Origin: Microcella putealis
Lineage (GTDB): Bacteria > Actinomycetota > Actinomycetes > Actinomycetales > Microbacteriaceae
DNA: 64,000 nt
Assembly: GCF_004216575.1 (NCBI RefSeq)
Contig: NZ_SGWW01000002.1
Location: forward strand, 434,001 to 498,000
Direction: 5' to 3'
The translations under genes were made by a program, and so were the position numbers. How positions within the stretch are numbered: the stretch's first letter is position 1; the number at the start of each line of letters is the position of its first letter. Below, in pieces: positions 24,726 through 34,100 of the stretch. The notes below the pieces were generated by a model, which ran no database searches, was not told the DNA's origin, and saw nothing but the letters and a program-made list of their open reading frames with translations.

Positions 24726-25466
24726 ATGAACCGACTTACGAACCGCACGGCCATCGTCACCGGCGCCGCCAGCGGAATCGGCCGCGCCACCGCGCTGCGC
24801 CTCGCGAGCGAGGGTGCGACCGTCGTTGTCGCCGACCTGCAAGACGACAAGGCGGCAGAGGTTGTCGCCGAGATCGAGGCGGCCGGCGGTGCCGCCAGCG
24901 CCGTGCACCTCAACGTGACCGATGAAGCCAGCTGGGCCGAGGCCGTCGCGCAGACGGTGTCGACCCACGGCGGGCTCGACATTCTGGTGAACAACGCCGG
25001 CATCGGCGACACGGTGCCGATCGAGCAGAGCACGACCGACGAGTATCAGAAGGTCATCGCCGTCACGCAGGACAGCGTCTACTACGGGCTGAAGGCCGCC
25101 GCCGAGGCGCTGAAGGCGAGCGGCAATGCTGCCGTCGTCAACGTGTCGTCGATGTTCGGCATCGTCGGCGGCTTCGGCACCTCGCCCGCGTACGCCGCGG
25201 CGAAGGGCGCCGTGCGCACGCTGACCAAGTCGGTCGCGCTCGGCTGGGCGACGCAGGGCGTGCGCGTGAACTCGGTGCACCCGGGCTTCGTCGACACCCC
25301 AATTCTGGGCGAAACCGACCGGCAGATGCTCGCCGACACGACCCCGATGGCCCGCATCGCGCAGCCCGAAGAACTCGCGGCGGCGATCGCCTTCCTCGTG
25401 AGCGACGACGCGTCGTTCATGACGGGCGCCGAGCTCGTCGTCGACGGCGGCTACACCGCCCGCTGA
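24726..25466 (+). CDS. short-chain dehydrogenase/reductase
   Basis: 246 residues. Classical SDR: cofactor motif 'TGAASGIGRATAL' (residues 12-24), 'LDILVNNAGIG', catalytic Ser in 'VNVSSMFG', Tyr-x3-Lys in 'SPAYAAAKGAV', and 'HPGFVDTPI'. Asp in 'VVVADLQDD' after the second strand favours NAD(H). A strong Shine-Dalgarno AAGGAGGG lies at 24711-24718. Close to the 3-alpha/20-beta-hydroxysteroid dehydrogenase-like group by pattern, but the substrate is unknown. Probably controlled by the divergent TetR. Confidence 0.93.
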   Translation: MNRLTNRTAIVTGAASGIGRATALRLASEGATVVVADLQDDKAAEVVAEIEAAGGAASAVHLNVTDEASWAEAVAQTVSTHGGLDILVNNAGIGDTVPIEQSTTDEYQKVIAVTQDSVYYGLKAAAEALKASGNAAVVNVSSMFGIVGGFGTSPAYAAAKGAVRTLTKSVALGWATQGVRVNSVHPGFVDTPILGETDRQMLADTTPMARIAQPEELAAAIAFLVSDDASFMTGAELVVDGGYTAR

Positions 25467-25582
25467 CGGCTCGAGGCGCGGCGCGACGGCTCGGATTCCG
25501 TCGTGCCGCTGGCGGGCGGCAGTGTTTGTGGGGGTTCCAGGCCCCGCGGATGCTGTCGCCCGTTTTTTGCGCTCCTGTCGCG

Positions 25583-26167
25583 TTACGCGCGCACCACGAC
25601 CCGCGGGCCCATGCGGCCCACCTCGGTGAAGCCGTGCGCCGTGAACAGGCGCAGTGTGCCCGTGTTGAGGCTGCCGGCCGGCTTCGCTGACACGTCGGTG
25701 TCGTGCGGGTAGGCCTCGATCGTGTGGGCTCCGTTCGCGCGGGCGTGCTCGATGGCTGCGTCGAGCAGGTGGTGGGCGACGCCCTGTCCGCGGTGCTGGC
25801 GCGGGATCGTGAAGCACACGATCGACCAGACGCCCTCGTCGGCCCAGTCGGTGTCGCCGGCGGCGGTCGTGATGGCCTTCGTGCGGGGGAGCCGCGCGTA
25901 GCGGGGGCGAGGGGCGACGCCGACCCAGCCGACAGCATCCTCGCCGCGGTGAGCGATCAGGCCGGTCGACAGACCGGCCGCGCGGTCGCCGTCGAGGGCG
26001 GCGCGGCGGGACTGCGGGTCGGTGGCGGCGTAGTCGGCGTTCGCGAGCATCCACCAGCGACACCAGCAGCGCGACGCCTCGGTGACGGCGCCGAGCACGG
26101 CGTCGATGGCGGTGTCGGGAACGAGCTCGGCCGGGGTGACGGTGAGGCCGGCGGCGGATTCGCTCAT
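25583..26167 (-). CDS. GNAT-family N-acetyltransferase
   Basis: 194 residues from ATG at 26167. The acetyl-CoA loop is 'PRQHRGQGVAHHLLDAAIEH', preceded by 'WSIVCFTI'. The N-terminus has 'CWCRWWML', a Cys/Trp motif that I associate with one uncharacterised actinobacterial GNAT subgroup. 'GFTEVGRMGPRVVVRA' is the usual final strand. It stands alone, divergent from the nucleotidyltransferase/HEPN pair. The 116 bases between its end and the SDR end contain a weak GCGCGACGG/CCGTCGTGC stem but no U-tract. Confidence 0.88.
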   Translation of the reverse strand: MSESAAGLTVTPAELVPDTAIDAVLGAVTEASRCWCRWWMLANADYAATDPQSRRAALDGDRAAGLSTGLIAHRGEDAVGWVGVAPRPRYARLPRTKAITTAAGDTDWADEGVWSIVCFTIPRQHRGQGVAHHLLDAAIEHARANGAHTIEAYPHDTDVSAKPAGSLNTGTLRLFTAHGFTEVGRMGPRVVVRA

Positions 26168-26218
26168 GGTGGGTTCAGTGTGCACCGCGGTCGAGTCAGT
26201 GTCGACAAGCCGGCGCTG

Positions 26219-26262
26219 TAACTTTCATAAAGCGTTTGCTAGCATTCATTTTATGAAAGTTA
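26219..26262. promoter_or_regulatory. operator: 13-base perfect inverted repeat over the promoter and start codon
   Basis: TAACTTTCATAAA (26219-26231) and TTTATGAAAGTTA (26250-26262) are perfect inverted copies with an 18-base spacer. The spacer holds the -10 box TAGCAT (26240-26245), and the right arm contains the ATG of the downstream gene (26253) as its first codons. Binding would cover the whole leaderless promoter. The segment is markedly AT-rich for this chromosome. Confidence 0.85.
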
Positions 26263-26870
26263 AGTCGTCGGCGCTGTTTCCGCTTTTGCGCTCCGACACG
26301 CAGGGGCAGATTCTGGCTGCGCTCGTGCTGAGCGAGCGGGGCGAGACGGCGAGCGAGCTCGCGCGACAGGTCGGCACGAGTCTGCCGACGGTGACGAGAG
26401 AGCTGGGGCGACTTGTCGACGCCGGGCTGTTGGTGAGCGAGCTCGTCGGCCGCCGTGCCGTCTACCGGCCGAACGGTGCGCACCCCCTCGCTGAGGCGAC
26501 GGCTGAGATCGCCCTCTTCACGTACGGGCCCGAGCCGGTCATCGCACGAGAGCTCGCCACAGTGCCTGGCATCGCTCAGGCGATGATCTTCGGGTCGTGG
26601 GCTGCGCGTCGGCGCGGTAAGCCGGGGCCTCCGCCGCGCGACATCGACGTGCTTGTCGTCGGAGGAGCTGATCTCGATGACCTCTACGACGCCGCCGAGC
26701 GCGCCGAGGGAGTGCTGAAGCGGGAGGTGAACATCACCTCTCTGACTCCCGAGCAGTGGGCGAATGTGGACGACGGCTTCGTCGCGACGGTGCGTGAGCG
26801 ACCATGGGTCGATCTTCAGGTCGACACAAGGAGCGAGCATGACGTGGGCGCAGGGCCAGGCGGTCATTGA
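26253..26870 (+). CDS. HTH-fused MNT nucleotidyltransferase, antitoxin of an MNT/HEPN pair
   Basis: 205 residues. Residues 1-75 form a winged helix ('ETASELARQVGTSLPTVTRE'). Residues 95-160 are a minimal nucleotidyltransferase with 'FGSWAARRRG' and the catalytic pair in 'DIDVLVVG'. In MNT/HEPN systems the MNT protein neutralises the HEPN RNase by AMPylating it; here the fused HTH probably also autoregulates through the inverted repeat that contains its own start codon. It overlaps the HEPN gene by 32 bases. The tail encoded in the overlap (Asp/Gly/His-rich) is probably dispensable. Confidence 0.88.
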   Translation: MKVKSSALFPLLRSDTQGQILAALVLSERGETASELARQVGTSLPTVTRELGRLVDAGLLVSELVGRRAVYRPNGAHPLAEATAEIALFTYGPEPVIARELATVPGIAQAMIFGSWAARRRGKPGPPPRDIDVLVVGGADLDDLYDAAERAEGVLKREVNITSLTPEQWANVDDGFVATVRERPWVDLQVDTRSEHDVGAGPGGH

Positions 26871-27300
26871 GCAGCTGCTGAGCAGCGGCAATCTCGAGCG
26901 GGTGACCCCGAACCTGACGGCTGCGGAAGCATCCCTTTCGATCTGCGAGGCGCACATCACGGCAGCGCGCACGATTCGCCGCGATGACCCGGTTGGTGCG
27001 GTGTCGCTCGCATACGACGCGGCGCGAAAGGCGCTCGTCGCGCTGATGTTGGCCCAGGGTCTTCGGCCGACGCGCCGTGGTGGCCACGTTGCGGTGACCG
27101 AGGCTGCGTCGGCTCAGCTGGACCCGCCCCTTCGCGTCGGTCGTCGCGTCGACCGCATTCGGCGACTGCGCAACGCGAACGAGTACCCCGACGCGGCAAC
27201 CCGCCTTGCCTCTGTCGGTGACGCCGATGACGCAATCGAGGTGGCGGTTGAGGCTCTCGACGCTGCTCGCCGCATGCTGCCTCACCTCACGCCGTTTTAA
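26839..27300 (+). CDS. HEPN-domain protein, toxin of the MNT/HEPN pair
   Basis: 153 residues. Helical protein with 'RVGRRVDRIRRLRNANEYPD' near residue 103, the R-x4-[H/Y] type motif of the HEPN families that read 'RRNxxEYP' (SAV_6107-like) in place of the plain RxxxxH. Expected to be an RNase toxin held off by the upstream nucleotidyltransferase. A GGAG ribosome-binding site lies inside the end of the antitoxin gene, and the overlap fits co-expression. Confidence 0.82.
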   Translation: MTWAQGQAVIEQLLSSGNLERVTPNLTAAEASLSICEAHITAARTIRRDDPVGAVSLAYDAARKALVALMLAQGLRPTRRGGHVAVTEAASAQLDPPLRVGRRVDRIRRLRNANEYPDAATRLASVGDADDAIEVAVEALDAARRMLPHLTPF

Positions 27301-27321
27301 CGCGACCGGGCGAGCCGTTCG

Positions 27322-27525
27322 TCAGTGCCTGTTGCCGCCAACGTCGTCGCGAGAGGCCTTCGTACGGTTGGCGAACCAGATCACGATCAGGAAGGCCCCC
27401 ATGGGCAGGAAGGACCACGCCAGCACGGGCACATCGATGACGATCGACAGGAACCCCATGGCGACGAACATGGCGCCCGCGAAGAGGAAGCCGAGGGAGG
27501 GGGTCGTTTGCCGCGAGTCGCTCAT
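27322..27525 (-). CDS. small two-helix membrane protein
   Basis: 67 residues from ATG at 27525. Two helices ('LGFLFAGAMFVAMGFLSIVI', 'LAWSFLPMGAFLIVIWFA') and a basic, then Asn/His tail. Member of the local small membrane family with 22222-22551 and the remnant at 23916-24029. An upstream in-frame start at 27561 is possible but lacks support. Function unknown. Confidence 0.6.
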   Translation of the reverse strand: MSDSRQTTPSLGFLFAGAMFVAMGFLSIVIDVPVLAWSFLPMGAFLIVIWFANRTKASRDDVGGNRH

Positions 27526-27595
27526 GGACTCCAGCCCATCACGCGACGCGTTCGCGTGCATGCCGCACCCGTCACGCCTGTGGATGGAGTCGCCG

Positions 27596-28213
27596 TCAGT
27601 GGATGCTGCCCCCGACGTCGTCGACGTCGTCGGGGTGGGTGAGCGCGGTGGCGATCGCGAGGCGGATCGCCGGGGTGAGGGTGTCGGCCGACCAGTTCGG
27701 CACGTGGATGAAGCCGGCGGCGATCTGGTGCCGCTCGGCGACGGCCCCCAGGTGGTAGGCGAGGGCGTTGCAGACGTAGCTGCCGGCGGTCAGCGACACG
27801 GCGGCCGGGTGCCCGGCGTCGCCGAGCGCGCGCACGATGCGCTTGACGGGGAGGCCGGTGAAGCGGGCGGCGGGCCCGTCGATGTCGAGGCTCGCGTCTC
27901 GGGGCTGCTCGCCGTCGTTGTCGGGGATGCGCGCATCGGCATAGTTGATGGCGACGCGTTCGGGGGTGATCGTTTCGCGCCCGTCGGCGAGGCCGAGGCT
28001 GACGATCAGCGCGGGGGAGTGCAGGGCGACCAGCTGCTCGAGCTGCGCGGCGGAGGCGGCGAAGCTGACGGGCAGCACCCGCCCCACGACCGTGGCCCCT
28101 TCGATGGTCTCGCCGTCGAGGGCGCGGGCGACGTCGCCGCTCGGGTTGACGCTGTCGCCCCCGAACGGCTCGAACCCGGTGACGAGCACGGTGCGGGCGG
28201 CGGGCGCGGTCAT
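27596..28213 (-). CDS. pcp: pyrrolidone-carboxylate peptidase
   Basis: 205 residues. Cysteine peptidase (family C15) that removes N-terminal pyroglutamate. The start has the hallmark 'VLVTGFEPFGGDSVNPSG'. Catalytic Glu is in 'DGRETITPERVA', Cys in 'AGSYVCNALAY' and His in 'AGFIHVPNW'. Length is typical. Stands alone on the minus strand; a short GCGCACTCGCAC tandem repeat lies just upstream (about 28236-28260). Confidence 0.95.
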   Translation of the reverse strand: MTAPAARTVLVTGFEPFGGDSVNPSGDVARALDGETIEGATVVGRVLPVSFAASAAQLEQLVALHSPALIVSLGLADGRETITPERVAINYADARIPDNDGEQPRDASLDIDGPAARFTGLPVKRIVRALGDAGHPAAVSLTAGSYVCNALAYHLGAVAERHQIAAGFIHVPNWSADTLTPAIRLAIATALTHPDDVDDVGGSIH

Positions 28214-28282
28214 GGGACAACCCTGGCACGCGACACGCGCACTCGCACGCGCACTCGCACCCTCTCTATCGGCGCGACAGAC

Positions 28283-29644
28283 TCACGCAATACCGCGCAG
28301 CTCATCGCGGAGCGCGCGACTTCGGGTCGGCATGTCACGCACGTCTCTATTGCCTGGTGGGGTCAGGTGGTAGGTGGGGCCAGCGCGTGTGATTTCCCAC
28401 CCGTTGTTGTGGGCGAGCATGTGGTGATGTCGGCACAGCAGGATGCCGTCGGCAATATCGGTGCGACCGCCGTCGCGGTGCCAATGTTTGATGTGGTGCG
28501 CGTCGCACCAGCTGGGCGGTCGCTCACAACCGGGCCAGCGGCAGCCACCGTCGCGCGCTGCGAGGGCGATGCGTTGCGCGCGGCTGTAGAGTCGCCGCTC
28601 GCGGCCCAGGTTCAGCGGTTGGCCGTTGGCGTCGACGCTGACGGTGATTGACCCGGAGGCGCATGCGACGCGTTCGACGGTATCGACGCTCACAGGGTCG
28701 GCCTGGCCCTCGAGATAGCCACCGCCACGGCGTTCGGTCAGGGTTCGTGCCGCCACGATGATGCGGACGCCGACCGGGGCATCGCCGAGCAGGTGGTAAG
28801 TGTCAGCGCTGACACCCTGTCGGAGGAGCTCGGCGAACACATCACTGGCGTACTGTTCGATGCTTCGATCGTCGGCCTCGATGCCGTTCGTCTGGGTGTC
28901 GACGGCAGTACCTGTCTCACTTTCGCCGCATGCCGCCGTGAACTCAGGCTGTCGCCGCCGCGGTGTCGTCACGCGATCGTAAATCTCACTCACGACGGCG
29001 AAGGTCTCGGGGTCCAGATCCCACTGTGCATAACCACCGCCCCCTGCTCGTCGTCCGATGCGGAATGCGCGCCGCTCGCGCAGCGCCTGTTCGCGAGTGG
29101 CAATGCCGGCAACGTCGAGCTCGTCACGTGCGAAACGCGCTTCGCGGGCTGCTCTCTCGGGGTCGAGCCCCGCGACACGATCGAGCAGCGCGGCCGCGGC
29201 GGCGTCAAGCTGCTCTCGTGTGACGGCGGCACCCGGCGCGCCAAGCCCCGTCGTGACGGCATCGGCGACGGCGACACTCAGGCGACCGTCAAGCACTGCG
29301 TCAGTGAGGGGAGAGGGGGAAGAGGCGCCCGCTGCGGCCCCGATGCGGACGGCCGCGCGCGCATCGAGCAAGCGGGTTCCGGTTGTCACCCGCACCATCT
29401 CTTCGGGGGTGCGGTGGCCGGATTTTTGTGCGAGCCCGTCGCTGCCGAGTTCGGGGGCAGACCTGCGCGCAATTTCACCGGCCAGGATCGAAATGTGCAG
29501 TTGCGCAAGCCGCGACTCTTCGGCAGCGAGGCGGGTGAGGGTCACCAGTGTTTCGTCGTCGAGGGAGACAAGCTGCTGCGGGTCGCGCGGAACCCGCCGC
29601 AGCGCCTGAATGGCAGAGTCGAGGCTCGCAGCGATGTTGGTCAC
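28283..29644 (-). CDS. DUF222 / HNH endonuclease (13E12-repeat type)
   Basis: 453 residues from GTG at 29644, chosen for the GAGGGGG ribosome-binding site just upstream. The N-terminal DUF222 region covers about residues 15-330. The C-terminal HNH domain reads 'DGGCRWPGCERPPSWCDAHH' then 'IKHWHRDGGRTDIADGILLC' and 'HHHMLAHNNGW', with the Cys pairs and His residues of the metal-binding fold intact. These proteins resemble the REP13E12 family of mycobacteria, some of which are LexA-controlled. The promoter carries a near-perfect LexA box at 29679-29692, in agreement. Confidence 0.9.
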   Translation of the reverse strand: MTNIAASLDSAIQALRRVPRDPQQLVSLDDETLVTLTRLAAEESRLAQLHISILAGEIARRSAPELGSDGLAQKSGHRTPEEMVRVTTGTRLLDARAAVRIGAAAGASSPSPLTDAVLDGRLSVAVADAVTTGLGAPGAAVTREQLDAAAAALLDRVAGLDPERAAREARFARDELDVAGIATREQALRERRAFRIGRRAGGGGYAQWDLDPETFAVVSEIYDRVTTPRRRQPEFTAACGESETGTAVDTQTNGIEADDRSIEQYASDVFAELLRQGVSADTYHLLGDAPVGVRIIVAARTLTERRGGGYLEGQADPVSVDTVERVACASGSITVSVDANGQPLNLGRERRLYSRAQRIALAARDGGCRWPGCERPPSWCDAHHIKHWHRDGGRTDIADGILLCRHHHMLAHNNGWEITRAGPTYHLTPPGNRDVRDMPTRSRALRDELRGIA

Positions 29645-29678
29645 GGTTCCCCCTCTCGAATGCCTGTTTGGTGTCATT

Positions 29679-29692
29679 CGAATATATGTTCG
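29679..29692. promoter_or_regulatory. probable LexA (SOS) box
   Basis: CGAATATATGTTCG differs at one base from the Gram-positive consensus CGAACATATGTTCG. It lies 35 bases upstream of the HNH start codon and overlaps a possible -10 (TATATT on the minus strand). Confidence 0.75.
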
Positions 29693-29759
29693 ACCACCGA
29701 CGTTCGATAGACGGAGGGGACACAAGGGGGAAACTCCCGGACGCCGGTCACGGGGAGGA

Positions 29760-29935
29760 GTGTCAACGCCTCGCATCGCCTCGCATCGCCTCGCATCGAC
29801 TTGCATCGCCTTGCGCCACGGCCACGGCCACGCCCACGGCCAAGGCTTCGCCTCGCCGCCCACCACGGCCGACGCCACGACCACGGCCGTGCCCACGCCC
29901 AAGGCCCCGCATCGCTGCGCACCACGGCCGGCACC
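29760..29935. repeat. degenerate tandem repeats between the HNH gene and jetD
   Basis: The decamer CCTCGCATCG occurs three times exactly (29769-29798) and twice in degraded form to 29818. A CACGGC/CACGCC hexamer run follows, then two imperfect copies of a 40-base unit (29830-29870 and 29890-29929), both ending in CACCACGGCC. No plausible gene fits; frames here are Ala/His/Arg or Trp/Arg low complexity. The run ends 9 bases past the jetD stop. Together with the HNH promoter it fills the 300 bases between the two genes. Confidence 0.8.
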
Positions 29936-29943
29936 ACGGGCCA

Positions 29944-31104
29944 CTACTGGTCTGGCCACAGACGGGCACTCACCCACCGCCAATCGAGCCGTTCTTGTTC
30001 GAGACGCACCGCCGGGCCATATCGCGCGGTCACGAGGTCGGAGTACAGCGCGCTCTCGTCGGTTGTGAGCCTGTCGAGGGATGCGCGGGTTGCATCGTTT
30101 TCGGTGCCCCACCGCTGCTCGTGCTCCAGCAGTGTCGGCGCATCCATCAGCACCGATCGCGCCTGCGGCAGGTGGGCGCGAACGCGATTGAGGATGCTGA
30201 ACCCGTGCGTGTCGATGTCACCCCAGTAGTCGACGGGTCGGCCGGCCAGCCACGTCAGTGACGCCGGTTCGTTGGCGTCGTATCCGCGCCCCCACAGCAC
30301 CACGCAGCCTTCGGGCACGGGCACGCTCAGGTAGCTGATCTCGTTCTCGACGATGAGTGCGCGTTTCGGGCGAACGTCGAGAGCATCAAGCTCGTCGCTG
30401 CGCAGCACAGCCTCGTGAACGCCCCGTGGCATTCCCAGCACGGCCGGGTCGAATCGCAGTCGAACTGTTGCGGGCTTCGTGGCGAAGCCGAGCGTGCGTT
30501 CAAATGGCCCGCGCGCAGAAGGAACGGCGAGCATCCCGGCGAGGGTTGCGCGGTGCCGCTCGATGAACTTGGTGTCGACTCCGGGGGCGCTGACGTGCCG
30601 TAGGTAGAGGCCAGAGTTTCGGTGTTCGACGAGCCAGCTCAGCGCCGCCAGTACGGTCGACCATTCAGCGCCGATCGCGAGGGCCTTGAGCGGATTCGCC
30701 AGAGCCCACTCCTGCGCGGCAGGGCTCGTCACGCTGCCGCTGATGATCTCGCGATAAACCGCAACCTCGGTGACCGTGCCGAGGATGCTCCACGCCTGGT
30801 CGAAGCTCGAGATGACGGCCCGCTCCGGTCGCGTTGTGACGCCTGTCGATCGACCGCCTATGCGCCCGTCCACCACGGTGAACGACCGCCCACCGCGCGA
30901 TGCGCGGCGAATCGATTCCGCCCACGCGCGCGCCTCGTCGAAGTGGTCGCCGAGGTCGGCCGAGCTCGGCCCGCGCAACGGCAGGTCGATTGTCGTGAAC
31001 GGCTCTGCATTCACGAATCCGCGCAAGAGTGAGCCGTCCGTCCAGCGTCGCCGCACCGCCTCGACGATCATCGCCGGCGTCGTCCAGCGAGCGGGATCAC
31101 TCAC
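29944..31104 (-). CDS. jetD: Wadjet protein JetD (DUF3322/DUF2220), TOPRIM-like nuclease subunit
   Basis: 386 residues from GTG, overlapping jetC by four bases. JetD is the nuclease that cleaves small circular DNA after loop extrusion by the JetABC motor. The C-terminal DUF2220 TOPRIM-like part shows 'ALIVENEISYLSVPVPEG' (the conserved Glu of the TOPRIM fold), 'CVVLWGRGYDA' and 'VDYWGDIDTHGFSILNRV' (the D-x-D-x-x-G acidic motif). The N-terminal half is DUF3322. Last gene of the operon. Confidence 0.93.
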   Translation of the reverse strand: MSDPARWTTPAMIVEAVRRRWTDGSLLRGFVNAEPFTTIDLPLRGPSSADLGDHFDEARAWAESIRRASRGGRSFTVVDGRIGGRSTGVTTRPERAVISSFDQAWSILGTVTEVAVYREIISGSVTSPAAQEWALANPLKALAIGAEWSTVLAALSWLVEHRNSGLYLRHVSAPGVDTKFIERHRATLAGMLAVPSARGPFERTLGFATKPATVRLRFDPAVLGMPRGVHEAVLRSDELDALDVRPKRALIVENEISYLSVPVPEGCVVLWGRGYDANEPASLTWLAGRPVDYWGDIDTHGFSILNRVRAHLPQARSVLMDAPTLLEHEQRWGTENDATRASLDRLTTDESALYSDLVTARYGPAVRLEQERLDWRWVSARLWPDQ

Positions 31105-34100
31105 GATGACGCTCGGCGGCGTTCGCGAAACTCTTCAATCGTCATGGTGTGCACCCGGGATGCGGCTCCCGTCGGGTTGTCGACGAAGCCGATCGTGCTG
31201 ACGTACGGCTCAATGATGTGCACTTTTTGCAGCGGGGTGACGATCAACAGCTGCAGGCCGAGTTTCGCGAACAGCTCGAGCGCGTAGCGGGTCGAGACGT
31301 CGGACCCGCGACCGAATGCCTCATCGATGACAGCGAAGCGGAAATCGCGCGACTTTTCGACGCCCCACTCGAGACCGAACTGGTAGGCGAGTGATGCCGC
31401 GAGGATCGTGTACGCGAGTTTCTCTTTTTGCCCTCCCGACTTTCCGTCAGAGTCGGTGTAGTGCTCGTATTCGTCTCCGGTCTCGCGGTCTTGCTCGCTG
31501 GCGGCGAAGGTGAACCAGTTGCGCACATCGGTCACGCGTTTGAGCCACACCTTGTCGGCATCGGCGTGACCCTCTCGGCCGCTGAATCGCTCGATCAGGC
31601 GACGGATCTGCTCGAATCGGTGCTCCACGTGGTCGGCCCTGTCATCGGTGCCTAGCGCGTCGCTCGTCGCCTCGCGCATGTCAGCGCGGAACTGCCGCAC
31701 TTCGCTATTCACGGTCGGCTCGAGGACCAGCTGAATGATTCGGCCGTCGGTGTAATCGATGGCGCGCAGCGCGTCGTTGATGCGGTCAATTCGGTCTCGA
31801 ATCTCGCCCGCCTGACGGGTGAGCCAGCTTGAGAACGATGCGAGTTCACGAACCGCGTTCGTGGTCAGTTGGTGCCGAAATTCAGCTTCGAATCGCGGGA
31901 GGTCGTCGCGCAGCACGGTTGCGTGCAGCTCACGGTAGGCGGGAAGGGAGAGCACATCGGCATCGAGCTCTGCACGATGGGCGGGCCAGGTGCGCAGGAA
32001 CTCGTTCATCTGGTTCTGGATGCTCGTGATGTAGCCCTGCATTTCGCGTTGCGTTCGGTCGATGCTCGCGCTGAGCGCCTCGCTGATGGTCGTGCGCGCG
32101 GTGTCGCAGTGGGTGACTGTCGTGAGGGGCGTGCCTCCGTGACGTGTCGCGAGTTCGGCGTAGTGGGTTCGGGCTTGGCTCACAATGTCGTCGCCCATTG
32201 CGTGAAGGGCGGCCGCCTCACGTCGGTCACGCTCCGCGATCGTTTCCGCGTGCTTCTTGATCTCGCCGATCCTGGTTGCGAGCGCGGTGAGTCGCTCACG
32301 AAGGGCAGCATCTTCGGCGTCAATGTCGTCGAGCAGGGCGTCGATGGCGCGAAGCTTGTCTGACCCACTGATGAGCAGCTGCTGCTCGTCGCTGAGTCGC
32401 CGCAGGTTTTCGTTCGCCGCTTCGGTGTCGAGGTCTGGCCACGATCGGTATTCGCGAAGGCCGGTGAGTGCGGTGCTGATGCGTCGCCGTGCGTCGTCGC
32501 CCGCGGCGATCGCGGCGATCTCGGCGTCGAGGCGACTCAGCTCGCCGCCGAGGCTGTCGTGTTCCCCTTCGAGTACCGCGAGCTTGTGACCGTTGTCTCG
32601 CCCGAGCACCCAGTTTCGCGGGCTGAGGGTGTCAGCCCGATCATCTTTTTCGTGCCGGTCGCCGCTCTTGATCAACCCCTCGCGAGTGACGGCGCGATGC
32701 TCACGCTGCAGTTCGTCGACCGTTTCGGCGAGTACGTGGTCGGCGCGCTGCGCGAGTTCGACGGCAAGGTAGTCGGCGAACGGTCCGGACTCGATGGCGA
32801 TGATGTCGACGAGTCGCCGCCCGATCCTGGGGGTGGGTACGGCGTGAACCCCTCGCTCGGCGACTCGGCGGTAGACGAGTTTGGTGTGCAGCCGGTTAGC
32901 GTTCACCCAGCGAGAGACGGCTGCGTAGTGGGCGGTGGGTACGAGCATCGTGAGCGCGAATCCGCGGAGAACCCGCTCGGCTGCTGCGCGCCACTCAGAT
33001 TCGGCGGGGGCTACGTCGATGAGTTCGGCGATGTAGGGCACCTCGTGGGGGTTGAGGTTCACGCTCGAGCACAGTTCATCGCGAACGCGCTCAAGGTCGA
33101 GGGGCAGGCTGTTGCGACGCTGGCGAAGGCTTGCGATCTCGAGGCCCGCTGCGTCTCGTGCTCGCCGCGCGTCGATGCGCCGCTCGATCAGCGGCTCGCG
33201 GCGCAGGGCATCGGCGGCGCTCTGCTGCTCGAGTTCGGTGAGGCGCTGTTCGATGTCGTCGCGACGCATGCTGAATTGCTGCGCATCATCGACTGGCGGA
33301 AGATCAGCGTCGGCCAGGAGCCCTGCAAAGCGGTTGCGCCGCTCGACGCGCTTGTTGAGCTCGACCTGCAGACGCTGAATGTCGGCCTCAATGTCACGCA
33401 GGCGGTCGCCACCCGCACCGGCGCGCTGGAGCGTGAGTGCATCTCGGCGGGGTACGAGCTCGGCTCGTGCGCGGTCGACAGTCTCGGTTTCGTCGCGAAG
33501 CGCGTTGTGCTGCGCATCGCACTCCGCCAGCTCGGCGGCGATGATGGCGCGCACCTGCTCGGCGATGTATGGGGTGAGGGCGTCGCGCTGGTCGCGGTGG
33601 TCCGCGTTCTTGCGGTGCGCCTCGTCGTACCGGTCGGCGGCTTCGACAAGCGGGTTGAGCACCGCCAGCTGTTCGGTGGCTGTGCGCACCGCGTCGTGCG
33701 CTTTCACGAGGTCGGTGTAGTGGGTGATGATGGCCCGAATGCGGGTGTCGGTGTCGGCTGGCTCGAGCATGTGCTGACGCACGAAGTCGTTCAAGTTGCC
33801 CACGGATTTCATCGACACGGTCTGGTGGAACAGTTCCATCGCCTGCTCGCTGGCGATGCCGAGCAGGCGTCGCACGCGGCGCTGGTATTCGGGGTAGCTG
33901 GTGTCGATGGTTGCGCCCGCGCTGCGCAGGCGGGCGCGCAGAGCGTTGAGGTCGGTGCCGAAGTCGGTGAAGTCGCCGTCGATGCTGAGCGGGTGCGTGG
34001 CTGTCACGAAGAAGCGGTCGGGTTGCCCGGCGCGATTTTTCTGATGGAAGACCTGCGCGAGGGTGACGGTTTCTGCGTGACCGTCGTTGACGAACATCCC

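Noticed and set aside
25563..25568. T6 runs in the form CGTTTTTTG at 25563, 43101 and 48876, considered as terminators
   Set aside because: None has a stable GC stem directly before the run in either orientation, so I do not call them intrinsic terminators.
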